Source of the DNA: Mycobacterium intermedium
GTDB taxonomy: Bacteria > Actinomycetota > Actinomycetes > Mycobacteriales > Mycobacteriaceae
Direction: 5' to 3'
Assembly: GCF_002086275.1 (NCBI RefSeq)
Contig: NZ_MVHT01000056.1
Span: 1 to 43,775, forward strand
DNA: 43,775 nt
Shown piece by piece: positions 8,399-15,908 of this stretch. Within the stretch, counting starts at the first letter, position 1; every line of letters starts with the position of its first letter. A program made the position numbers and the translations under genes. The notes below the pieces were generated by a model, which worked only from the letters and a program-made list of their open reading frames with translations, was not told the DNA's origin and did not search any database.

Positions 8399-9202
8399 AT
8401 GGCAGATCCACCGAAGTCCTACCTAGTGCTGGCCTCGCAACGCAGCGGCAGCACGTTGCTGGTCGAATCGCTGCGCGCTACCGGTGTGGCCGGCGAGCCC
8501 CAGGAGTTCTTTCAGTACCTGCCGACCACCAGCCAATCCCCCCAGCCTCGGGAGTGGTTCGCCGACGTCGACGACGAGTCGATTCTGAGCCTGCTCGATC
8601 CGCTGGACGAAGGTAAACCCGACCTCGCGCCGCCGGAGATCTGGCGCGACTACATCCGCACGGTCGGCCGAACCCCGAATGGCGTATGGGGCGGCAAGCT
8701 GATGTGGAACCAGACGCCGCTGCTGTTGAACCGCGCGGCCGGATTGCCCGATCGATCGGGTGAGGGCCTGCTGTCGGCGATTCGCGACGTCGTCGGCGAG
8801 GATCCGCTGCTCATCCACATCCACCGACCTGATGTGGTCTCGCAGGCGGTGTCCTTCTGGCGAGCCGTACAGACCCGGGTGTGGCGAGGCCGACCGGACC
8901 CGGTGCGCGACGCGCGCGCCACCTACCACGCCGGGGCGATCGCGTACGTCGTCAAGATGCTGCGCGCCCAGGAAGAAGGCTGGCGGAACTGGTTCGTCGA
9001 GGAGAACGTCGAACCGATCGAGATTTCGTATCCGGTGTTGTGGCGCAACCTGACCCAGGTGGTGGCCGACATTCTTGAGCGCCTCGGACTGGACCCGCGC
9101 CTGGCACCGGAGCCGGTGCTGCAGCGCCAAGCGGATCAACGCTCTGACGAATGGGTAGACCGATACCGAGCGGATGCCGAAAGAGAGGGACTACCGACAT
9201 GA
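8399..9202 (+). CDS. stf0: Stf0-type sulfotransferase (trehalose 2-sulfotransferase family)
   Basis: PAPS-dependent sulfotransferase, 267 residues, the same length as M. tuberculosis Stf0 (Rv0295c), which makes trehalose-2-sulfate for sulfolipid. The 5'-phosphosulfate loop LASQRSGSTLLVES spans residues 11-24; Glu36 in AGEPQEFFQY matches the position proposed as general base in Stf0; VWGGKLMWNQT, HRPDVVSQAVSFWRAVQT and RQADQRSDEWVDRYRA are further family blocks. The ATG at 8399 was chosen over the TTG at 8393 for length and because it fits a leaderless start. Its stop overlaps the cysD start (ATGA), so donor synthesis and sulfation are coupled. Trehalose as acceptor is inferred from family similarity; whether another stf0 copy exists in the genome cannot be seen. 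Confidence 0.9.
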   Translation: MADPPKSYLVLASQRSGSTLLVESLRATGVAGEPQEFFQYLPTTSQSPQPREWFADVDDESILSLLDPLDEGKPDLAPPEIWRDYIRTVGRTPNGVWGGKLMWNQTPLLLNRAAGLPDRSGEGLLSAIRDVVGEDPLLIHIHRPDVVSQAVSFWRAVQTRVWRGRPDPVRDARATYHAGAIAYVVKMLRAQEEGWRNWFVEENVEPIEISYPVLWRNLTQVVADILERLGLDPRLAPEPVLQRQADQRSDEWVDRYRADAEREGLPT

Positions 9203-10116
9203 CCGCAACCGCGGAGACTCTGCACGTCGACGAACTGCGGCTATTGGAGGCCGAGGCGGTACACATCATCCGCGAAGTCGTCGCCGAACTTGAGAAGCCG
9301 GTCCTGCTGTTCTCGGCGGGAAAGGATTCCATCGTGCTTCTTCGCTTGGCGGAGAAGGCTTTCCGCCCATCCCCACTGCCCTTTCCGGTGATGCACGTCG
9401 ACACCGGGCACAACTTCCCGGAGGTCATCGAATTCCGTGACCGCAGGGTCACCGGCCACGGACACAAGCTCATCGTGGCCTCGGTGCAGGAATCGATCGA
9501 CAAGGGCCGCGTCCCCGACCCAGGCCCGACCGCGTCGCGCAACCGGGCCCAGACCCGCACGTTGCTCGACGCGCTGGAAGAAAACGGATTCGACGCCGCG
9601 TTCGGCGGCGCCCGCCGCGACGAGGAACGCGCCCGCGCCAAGGAACGCATTCTGAGCTTTCGCGACGAATTCGGCCAGTGGGACCCCCGTGCCCAACGCC
9701 CCGAACCGTGGACCCTCTACAACGGGCGCATCAAAAAGGGCGAGCAGGTGCGCGTGTTCCCGCTGAGCAACTGGACCGAGCTGGACGTGTGGCGCTACAT
9801 CGAGCTGGAACAGCTTGAAATACCGTCCATCTACTACGCGCACGAACGCGAGGTGTTCGAGCGAGACGGCATCCTGCTGGCGGTCTCGGAATACGCCAGC
9901 CCGCAGGACGGCGAGCAGGCGTCCAAGGAATGGGTGCGGTACCGCACCGTCGGGGACCTGACCATCACCGGCGCCGTGCGTTCCAAGGCCACCGACATCG
10001 CCGGGGTCATCAAGGAAATCTCGGCGGCAACGGTGTCCGAAAGAGGCGAAACCCGCGCCGACGACCGCACTTCGGCCGCCGCGATGGAAGACCGTAAGCG
10101 AGAGGGTTACTTCTGA
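9199..10116 (+). CDS. cysD: Sulfate adenylyltransferase subunit 2
   Basis: Small catalytic subunit of ATP sulfurylase, 305 residues, forming APS from sulfate and ATP with the CysN GTPase. The PP-loop SAGKDS is at residues 39-44, GGARRDEERARAKER at 136-150, and FRDEFGQWDPRAQRPE follows; the C-terminal RADDRTSAAAMEDRKREGYF is typical. The start at 9199 overlaps the stf0 stop by four bases and its stop overlaps the cysNC start by one (TGATG). From memory it differs considerably from H37Rv CysD (Rv1285, 332 residues; SGGKDS in place of SAGKDS), so it may be a second, dedicated copy. Operon placement after stf0 suggests it supplies sulfation rather than cysteine synthesis; that is inference. Confidence 0.93.
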   Translation: MTATAETLHVDELRLLEAEAVHIIREVVAELEKPVLLFSAGKDSIVLLRLAEKAFRPSPLPFPVMHVDTGHNFPEVIEFRDRRVTGHGHKLIVASVQESIDKGRVPDPGPTASRNRAQTRTLLDALEENGFDAAFGGARRDEERARAKERILSFRDEFGQWDPRAQRPEPWTLYNGRIKKGEQVRVFPLSNWTELDVWRYIELEQLEIPSIYYAHEREVFERDGILLAVSEYASPQDGEQASKEWVRYRTVGDLTITGAVRSKATDIAGVIKEISAATVSERGETRADDRTSAAAMEDRKREGYF

Positions 10117-12032
10117 TGACCACCACCGAGAAGTCTGAGCAGGGCGAAAGCTTCCAGCCGGCCAAGGGCATAACGCGCCAGCTGCTGCGGATCGCCACCG
10201 CTGGTTCGGTGGACGACGGCAAGAGCACGCTGATCGGCCGCTTGCTGCACGACACCGACAGCTTGCCGCTGGACCATCTGGCTGCCGTCACCGACGAAGA
10301 AGGTATCGCCGATCTGGCAGCGCTGTCGGACGGGCTGCGCGCCGAACGCGAGCAGGGCATCACCATCGACGTGGCCTACCGGTTCTTCTCCACCGCCACC
10401 CGCAGCTACATCCTGGCCGACACGCCAGGACACGAGCGCTACACCCGCAACATGTTCACCGGCGCTTCCAATGCGCACGTGGCGATCCTGCTGGTCGATG
10501 CCCGCGCCGGTGTGCTGCGCCAGACGCGTCGGCACGCGCGCATCGCAAAGCTGTTGGGTATCAAGCACTTTGTCGCGACGGTGAACAAGATCGACCTGGT
10601 CAATTTCAACGAAGACGCGTTCCGCAAGGTTGAGGAAGAGCTGAACCAGACGGCGGAACGCCTTGGCGACGTCGACATCCAGACGATTCCGATCGCTGCC
10701 AAGTTGGGCGACAACGTCGTACACCGCTCGACGAGAACGCCGTGGTATGACGGCCCGACGCTGCTGGACTACCTGGAGAACGTCGAATTGGCCGCGCCCC
10801 AGCCCGAGCCCTCCCGGCTTCGACTGCCAGTCCAATGGGTTTCGCGTCCGACCGACAACGTGCGCCGCCGCTACACGGGCCGGCTCGCAGCGGGAACGCT
10901 GAGCGTCGGCGACGAGGTCGTGTCGCTGCCCGCCGGCACACGTTCGAAGGTGACCGCGCTGGACACCCTGGACGACGACCGAACGACAGCCGTTGCGCCG
11001 CTGTCGGTGTCGATCGAGCTGGAAGACGACATCGACGTGGGCCGCGGCGACGTTTTCGTCAGCGGCGCCGAGGACGCCGTTCCGCCCGTGCTGGCTCGGG
11101 AAATCGACGCACACGTCTGCTGGTTCGTCGACTCACCGCTGCGGGCCGGTGACCGGCTGGCGCTCAAGCAGACCACCAAGACCGTGCGGACCACCGTCCA
11201 GGAGCTGCACTCGCGCCTGGACCCCGAGACGCTCGACGAGTTGGATCAGCCGGTTGAATTGACCCTCAACGACATTGGCACGGTGACGTTGCGGACCAGC
11301 TCGGTCATCGTCGCCGACCCGTATGACGAGAATCGGGACAGCGGTGCGTTCATCCTGATCGACGAGACCACCAACGACACGGTCGGCGCCGGCACCATCA
11401 TCGAAGCCCGCGAGGTCAAGCCGGGCACCCACGCCCGCACCGACATCCGTTGGCATCCTTCGGCACTGGACCGCAAGCACCGCTGGAAGGCGACCGGCCA
11501 ATCCGGCGCAACCATCTGGTTCACCGGCCTGCCCGCCTCGGGCAAGTCGACGATCGCGGTCGCGGTGGAACGTGCACTGGTGGAGTCGGGACGGATCGCG
11601 TACTTGCTCGACGGCGACAACTTGCGCCACGGCCTGTCCGACGATCTGGGCTTCTCACCCGGAGACCGGACCGAAAACATCAGGCGGGTAGGGCATTTGA
11701 CGCGACTTTTGGCAGATGCCGGTGTGGTGGCGCTGGCCTCGTTGGTATCACCGCTGAAGTCGGACCGCGAGACGGCCCGCGCACTCAATGACGCCGCCAA
11801 ACTTCCGTTCATCGAGGTTCATGTCAGCACCTCACTCGAGGAATGCGAGAAGCGTGACCCCAAGGGCTTGTATGCGCGCGCACGCAAGGGCGAGCTGAAG
11901 GGCTTGACGGGTGTGGACGCGCCTTATGAGCCGCCGGAGGACCCGGATCTGGTGCTGGACACCACCGGCGCCGACATCGACGAACTTGTCGCGCAGGTCA
12001 TCGCGCTGCTGAACGAACGCAGCCCGCGCTAA
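10116..12032 (+). CDS. cysNC: Bifunctional sulfate adenylyltransferase subunit 1 / APS kinase
   Basis: Fusion of 638 residues. The N-terminal ~450 residues are the CysN GTPase that drives ATP sulfurylase: P-loop GSVDDGKS at 30-37, DTPGHERYTRNM, NKIDLV, then beta-barrel domains. The C-terminal ~180 residues are APS kinase (CysC), with GLPASGKST around residue 470, LDGDNLRHGLSDDLGFS, and LYARARKGELKGLTGVDAPYEPP. Together with CysD it converts sulfate to APS and then to PAPS, the donor for the adjacent sulfotransferase. The start overlaps the cysD stop by one base. A perfect 19-bp hairpin begins ten bases after its stop and probably ends the transcript. Confidence 0.94.
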   Translation: MTTTEKSEQGESFQPAKGITRQLLRIATAGSVDDGKSTLIGRLLHDTDSLPLDHLAAVTDEEGIADLAALSDGLRAEREQGITIDVAYRFFSTATRSYILADTPGHERYTRNMFTGASNAHVAILLVDARAGVLRQTRRHARIAKLLGIKHFVATVNKIDLVNFNEDAFRKVEEELNQTAERLGDVDIQTIPIAAKLGDNVVHRSTRTPWYDGPTLLDYLENVELAAPQPEPSRLRLPVQWVSRPTDNVRRRYTGRLAAGTLSVGDEVVSLPAGTRSKVTALDTLDDDRTTAVAPLSVSIELEDDIDVGRGDVFVSGAEDAVPPVLAREIDAHVCWFVDSPLRAGDRLALKQTTKTVRTTVQELHSRLDPETLDELDQPVELTLNDIGTVTLRTSSVIVADPYDENRDSGAFILIDETTNDTVGAGTIIEAREVKPGTHARTDIRWHPSALDRKHRWKATGQSGATIWFTGLPASGKSTIAVAVERALVESGRIAYLLDGDNLRHGLSDDLGFSPGDRTENIRRVGHLTRLLADAGVVALASLVSPLKSDRETARALNDAAKLPFIEVHVSTSLEECEKRDPKGLYARARKGELKGLTGVDAPYEPPEDPDLVLDTTGADIDELVAQVIALLNERSPR

Positions 12033-12041
12033 TTTCCGCCG

Positions 12042-12099
12042 CGAGCAGACGCAAAGTTGTCTTTTTTCAAGGGAAAATGTACAACTTTGCGTCTGCTCG
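12042..12099 (+). terminator. Long perfect hairpin after cysNC, repeat family
   Basis: Arms 12042-12060 and 12081-12099 are perfectly complementary over 19 bp (left arm CGAGCAGACGCAAAGTTGT), with a 20-base loop that holds a small inner stem TTTTC-AAGG-GAAAA. It starts 10 bases after the cysNC stop. A diverged relative follows dapC at 17221-17282. Position and shape suit a transcription terminator or 3'-end stabiliser; the TRIT class of mycobacterial terminators is a candidate family, not verified. Confidence 0.7.
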
Positions 12100-12173
12100 G
12101 CGTTCAAAAGTGACCTAGATTCAGGGCGAGCCAATCACTTGGTGGAACCGGGGCGCTGGGAAAACATGGCGGC

Positions 12174-12302
12174 GTGAGTGGCGTGAGTGACAAAGGGTGG
12201 GGACGGCTCCGGGCGGTATCGGTGGATTGGTGGGCCACACTGCTGGCCGGCGTGATCGTCGCGTTGGCGGTGGCCGACGTGCTGCCTCGGATCCCCTGGT
12301 AA
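12174..12302 (+). CDS. 42-residue single-pass membrane peptide upstream of the YeiH transporter
   Basis: Short ORF with a GTG start (12174, or the second GTG at 12183) and a TAA stop. It reads VSGVSDKGWGRLRAVSVDWW, then a hydrophobic helix ATLLAGVIVALAVADVLP and ends RIPW. The layout, a charged N-terminus followed by one transmembrane helix, is that of a small membrane protein. It ends five bases before the GTG of the YeiH-family gene, so the two are probably co-translated; it may be an accessory peptide of the transporter or a split-off first helix. No function is known to me. The coding call rests on the hydrophobicity pattern and tight spacing. Confidence 0.55.
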   Translation: MSGVSDKGWGRLRAVSVDWWATLLAGVIVALAVADVLPRIPW

Positions 12303-12307
12303 TCACC

Positions 12308-13423
12308 GTGAGCACGGTGACCTCCGAGCCTGCGGAGTCCGAAGAGGCGGGCTTTACCAGCACGCGGCCGCTGGATTACCTGCCCGGCATTCTGCTGCTG
12401 GTCGCGGTGGGCTTGCTGGGTAAGTACGCCCAGATCTGGTGGAACTCCCTTGCCCGTCACCAACACTGGACGGTGCCCGATATCGAGTACGTCTTGTGGG
12501 CGATCGTGATCGGGCTGCTGATCACGAACACCGTTGGGCTGCACAGGGTCTTCCGCCCCGGCGTGCTGACCTACGAATTCTGGCTCAAGGTCGGGATCGT
12601 CCTACTCGGCTCCCGGTTTCTGCTTGGCGACATCGCCAAACTCGGTGGCGCCAGTCTGATCCAGATTCTGGTCGACATGACGATCGCGGGCACGATCATC
12701 CTTCTCGCCGCCCGAGCCTTCGGGTTATCGGGCAAGCTCGGTTCGCTGCTGGCCATAGGCACCTCGATCTGCGGTGTGTCGGCCATCATTGCCGCGAAAG
12801 GCGCGATCCGGGCTCGCAACTCCGACGTGAGCTATGCCATCGCGGCGATTCTGGCACTCGGCGCCGTGGGGTTGTTCACGTTGCCGTGGTTGGGGCATGT
12901 GATCGGACTCAGTGATTACGAGTTCGGCCTGTGGGCGGGCCTGTCGGTGGACAACACCGCCGAGACGACCGCGACCGGCTACCTGTTCTCCGATCACGCC
13001 GGCAAGATCGCGGTGTTGGTGAAGTCCGTCCGTAATGCGTTAATCGGTTTTGTGGTGCTGGGTTTCGCGCTGTTCTGGGCCGCACGCGGGCAGGCCGACG
13101 AGGTCGCCCCCGGTGTGCGGGCCAAGGCCTCGTTCGTCTGGCGCAAGTTCCCGAAGTTCGTGCTCGGCTTCCTGGCGGTCTCGGCCGTCACGACGCTGCA
13201 CTGGTTGAGCAAGGGTCAGACGGCGAACCTGGCCAACGTGTCGAAGTGGGCGTTCCTGCTGACCTTCGCCGGTGTCGGCCTCAACACCGACATCCGCCAG
13301 ATCGCGCGGACCGGTTGGCGGCCGCTGGTGGTCGCCGTCATCGGGTTGACGGTGGTCGCGGTGGTCTCGTTGGGCATTGTGTTGCTGACGTCGCGGGTCT
13401 TCCATTGGGGCGTCAGCGTCTGA
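12308..13423 (+). CDS. YeiH-family (UPF0324) putative sulfate exporter
   Basis: Polytopic inner-membrane protein of 371 residues with about ten hydrophobic helices (YLPGILLLVAVGLLGKYAQIWW, GIVLLGSRFLLGDIAKLGG, IAAILALGAVGLFTLPWLGH and others). Family blocks include TIAGTIILLAARAFGLSGKLGSLLAIGTSICGVSAIIAAKGAI and the SVDNTAETTATGYLFSDHAGKIAVLVKSVRN segment. YeiH proteins are annotated as putative sulfate exporters, but direct transport evidence is weak. The GTG at 12308 follows a 42-residue membrane ORF by five bases; the frame is open upstream, but that part overlaps the small ORF and is not hydrophobic. Its location after stf0-cysD-cysNC fits handling of sulfate or sulfite around a sulfation pathway. 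It may be transcribed separately, given the hairpin between. Confidence 0.85.
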   Translation: MSTVTSEPAESEEAGFTSTRPLDYLPGILLLVAVGLLGKYAQIWWNSLARHQHWTVPDIEYVLWAIVIGLLITNTVGLHRVFRPGVLTYEFWLKVGIVLLGSRFLLGDIAKLGGASLIQILVDMTIAGTIILLAARAFGLSGKLGSLLAIGTSICGVSAIIAAKGAIRARNSDVSYAIAAILALGAVGLFTLPWLGHVIGLSDYEFGLWAGLSVDNTAETTATGYLFSDHAGKIAVLVKSVRNALIGFVVLGFALFWAARGQADEVAPGVRAKASFVWRKFPKFVLGFLAVSAVTTLHWLSKGQTANLANVSKWAFLLTFAGVGLNTDIRQIARTGWRPLVVAVIGLTVVAVVSLGIVLLTSRVFHWGVSV

Positions 13424-13436
13424 TTGCTCCTCGCCG

Positions 13437-13748
13437 CTACAGGTCCAACAAAATTCGCAATGCGGCGTCGACGCGGCGCAGATCGCCTGCGCTCAGATGG
13501 CCCACGCTGTCGCCTAGCCGACTGGGATCGACTGCCGCCGTTTGCTCGGCCAGCACCCGCGTGACACGACCGGCGATTTCAACCTCCGGTCGAAAGCTCG
13601 CGGCTCGGGCAGCTGTGGACGTCGGGGCGACCAGCCACGTCGACAAGGGTAGGTGGTCGGATTGGACCACGACCGCATATCGAGGGCCGGACTGCTCGTG
13701 GCCGCGGACATCCCGCGGAGAGCGCAGCCGGAAGACCTCACCACGCAC
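13437..13748 (-). CDS. MazF/PemK-like toxin
   Basis: Probable endoribonuclease toxin of a type II toxin-antitoxin pair, 103 residues with a GTG start. It begins VRGEVFRLRSPRDVRGHEQSG and continues RYAVVVQSDHLPLSTWLVAPTS, the GEV-x-strand, RxAVVVQ and strand-rich core of PemK/MazF proteins, then RVLAEQTAAVDPSRLGD, which parallels the conserved V-x-x-Q-x-R/D-x-x-R segment. It overlaps the upstream antitoxin gene by 11 bases, normal for such pairs. It converges on the YeiH-family gene with 13 bases between. Similarity to a specific numbered MazF of M. tuberculosis was not established. Confidence 0.75.
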   Translation of the reverse strand: MRGEVFRLRSPRDVRGHEQSGPRYAVVVQSDHLPLSTWLVAPTSTAARAASFRPEVEIAGRVTRVLAEQTAAVDPSRLGDSVGHLSAGDLRRVDAALRILLDL

Positions 13749-14001
13749 GCAGCGTCTCCATGTCGCGAAGCACCTGCATGGCCTCGGCACGGTCGGATTC
13801 GTCGGCAGCCAGTGTCGCCGCCTCAGCACGGATGGTCGCGGCAGCCTCGCGGCGTGCTGCGTCGATAAGAGCTGCACGCACCGCCGCAGAAACTGATGTG
13901 CCGTCCTTCGTCAACACCTCAAGCGCACGGGAGGCGTCCGCGTCAAGTCGGAAGGTTATGGTGTCAGCCACTTCACCAGCGTAAGACAACTCGTATGACA
14001 T
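13738..14001 (-). CDS. Antitoxin partner of the MazF-like toxin
   Basis: Putative antitoxin of 87 residues. After a short variable start (MSYELSYAGEVADT) it has ITFRLDADASRALEVLTKDGTSVSAAVRAALIDAARRE, a ribbon-helix-helix pattern (short beta strand, two helices) expected to bind DNA, then an Ala/Glu-rich C-terminal helix that would bind the toxin. ATG 14001 was preferred; a GTG at 14013 is an alternative. Its 3' end overlaps the toxin gene by 11 bases. The pair likely represses its own promoter in 14002-14050, which it shares with a divergent small membrane protein gene. Confidence 0.72.
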   Translation of the reverse strand: MSYELSYAGEVADTITFRLDADASRALEVLTKDGTSVSAAVRAALIDAARREAAATIRAEAATLAADESDRAEAMQVLRDMETLRAW

Positions 14002-14050
14002 TCCACTTCGCACTGCCCTAAGACGGCACCCCCGCGCGTAGGGTTCCTAT

Positions 14051-14251
14051 ATGAACAGAACTTTCGTCGTCACGTTGGCGCTCGGAGTGATCGTCGCGCT
14101 GTTCGGCCTCATCTGGGCATTGCAAGGCTTCGGCGTGCTGCAAGGCAGCCCGATGAGCAACACGACGACCTGGTCGATCATCGGCCCGATCACCTCGCTG
14201 GTAGGCATCGCGCTAGCGGTCTTCAGCTGGCGCAAAATCTCGGCGAAGTAG
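14051..14251 (+). CDS. Small two-helix membrane protein
   Basis: A 66-residue protein with two predicted transmembrane helices: VVTLALGVIVALFGLIWALQG and SIIGPITSLVGIALAVFSW, joined by GVLQGSPMSNTTTW and ending in the basic RKISAK. The function is unknown. A -10-like TAGGGT at 14039-14044 ends six bases before the ATG, with no ribosome site, so a leaderless transcript is likely. It is divergent from the toxin-antitoxin pair and convergent, with a 14-base gap, on the molybdoenzyme gene. Confidence 0.72.
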   Translation: MNRTFVVTLALGVIVALFGLIWALQGFGVLQGSPMSNTTTWSIIGPITSLVGIALAVFSWRKISAK

Positions 14252-14265
14252 CGTTTTACGGCGCT

Positions 14266-15843
14266 TTACCCCTCTGCCACGGTGAAGTTCACCGTGTGCC
14301 AGCCAGTCGCGCCGTCGGGGGTGGGTGGAGCCTGGTCTGACGTTTGTACGGCTCCGGTGTTGTCGATCGCACGCACGGTAATGCTCTGCCTCCCAGAAGT
14401 TTTCGCCTCCCAGGGAAAGCTCCACAACCGCCAGGTGTCGTTGGAATAGCCGGCGCCCAACTGGGCCGGCTGCCACTCGCCATCGCCGATGCGAACCTCC
14501 ACTGCCCGCACGCCGCGGTTCTGCGCCCAGGCGACACCGCCGAACACCACCGGGCCCGGCGGCACCCGTTGACCCCGTTTGGGCACGTCGATGCGCGACT
14601 CGGTCTTGATGGGTGCCTTTGCCGCCCAGCCATAACGCGTCCAGTACGCCTTGGCCCTGTCGAAGCGGGTCAACTCCAGATCGACGACCCACTTGGTGGC
14701 CGACACGTAGCCGTAGAGGCCGGGCACCACCAGCCGGGCCGGGTAACCATGTTCGACGGGCAGCGGCTGGCCGTTGAGCCCGATCGCCAGGAGCGCCGCA
14801 CGGCGGTCGGTGAGTGCCTCGACGGGCGTGCCGGCGGTGAACCCGTCGATCGACTTCGAGAGGACCATGTCGGCGTCCTGGTGCACGCCAGCGGCCGCCA
14901 GCAGGTCTGCCACCCGGTAGCCGGTCCAGATCCCGGTCGAAATAAGGTCGCCGCCAACGGGATTCGACACACAGGTCAGCGTCGTCACCGATTCGACCAC
15001 CTCGAATCGGTCCAAATCGGCGAAACTGTAGGTAGTTTCGCGGTCCACCATGCCGTGGATGCGCAGCCGCCAGTCACCGCGGCTGAGTTGGGGGGTCGAA
15101 AGCGCGGTGTCCACCCGGTAGAAGTCCGCGGCGGGGGTGATAAAACTCGGCAGCGCAACGCCCTTCGGCTGGACCTCCGGCGGTATCGGCGTTGCGGGGG
15201 TTCGCGGTGGAGGAAGGGCGAAGTTGGTGCGGTCACCGGCCACCGAATGCACCATTCGGGTGATCACCGCACCCGCTACCCCGCTGACGACCCCGATGCC
15301 TAACAGTCCCAATGTCAGCAACGAACGCCTGCGTGCATCGCGGTCGTCGTCGGCGCCGTCGTCTGAGCCCTCTGAGTCCTCCGAAACAGGCTCGAACCGA
15401 CGGACGAGCCAGCGCAGCGCAACCACGCCGCACGCGGCGCCCACGATGGTGGGGATGGTGTCCAGCGCCGTCGCACCGTGCCGCGACAGCACCGCCGCGC
15501 AACCGAGGACGCCCGCCGCGGCGATCGCGACGCTGCCGACCGGGCGGCGCCGAGTCTCGAAACTCCCGGCAATGGCGGCAATGGCGGCGATGACGATCAG
15601 CACGACGACAGCCAGGAAGAGCTTGTCCATGGTGCCCAGGGTCTGGATCGCCCATTCCTTGACCGGCCCTGGCGTGAGGTCGACGACCACCGAGCCGATG
15701 GCGGCCCGCGCATCGGCTCGCGCACCGAACGGGATGCCGACCAGCTGGGCTATACCGAGGGCGACGGCTGCGGCGGCCACTCCCGCAATCATCCGCTGAT
15801 TCGTCGAGCCTTGATTCGATGAGGCTTGATTCGACGAGGCCAC
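14266..15843 (-). CDS. Membrane-anchored sulfite-oxidase-like molybdopterin oxidoreductase
   Basis: A 525-residue protein. The N-terminal ~200 residues contain about five hydrophobic helices (residues ~19-40, 74-94, 103-119, 128-146, 175-195) with an acidic loop EDSEGSDDGADDD between the fourth and fifth. The rest is an oxidoreductase molybdopterin-binding domain: GDWRLRIHGMV, then TLTCVSNPVGGDL with Cys291 as probable Mo ligand, GYPARLVVPGLYGYVSATKWV, and a C-terminal dimerisation domain (RVPPGPVVFGGVAWAQNRGVRAVEVRIGDGEW). The catalytic part should face outside. H37Rv Rv0218 is a similar type. The substrate is unknown; sulfite is possible but unproven. It is convergent with the small membrane protein gene and lies in the block that replaces the PAT locus. 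Confidence 0.85.
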   Translation of the reverse strand: MASSNQASSNQGSTNQRMIAGVAAAAVALGIAQLVGIPFGARADARAAIGSVVVDLTPGPVKEWAIQTLGTMDKLFLAVVVLIVIAAIAAIAGSFETRRRPVGSVAIAAAGVLGCAAVLSRHGATALDTIPTIVGAACGVVALRWLVRRFEPVSEDSEGSDDGADDDRDARRRSLLTLGLLGIGVVSGVAGAVITRMVHSVAGDRTNFALPPPRTPATPIPPEVQPKGVALPSFITPAADFYRVDTALSTPQLSRGDWRLRIHGMVDRETTYSFADLDRFEVVESVTTLTCVSNPVGGDLISTGIWTGYRVADLLAAAGVHQDADMVLSKSIDGFTAGTPVEALTDRRAALLAIGLNGQPLPVEHGYPARLVVPGLYGYVSATKWVVDLELTRFDRAKAYWTRYGWAAKAPIKTESRIDVPKRGQRVPPGPVVFGGVAWAQNRGVRAVEVRIGDGEWQPAQLGAGYSNDTWRLWSFPWEAKTSGRQSITVRAIDNTGAVQTSDQAPPTPDGATGWHTVNFTVAEG

Positions 15844-15908
15844 GGAGTCACTCTACGCGCGTTGGCACGCGGGCAGCGAAGTCGTTGCGCTGCAGTAGAA
15901 ACGGAGAC

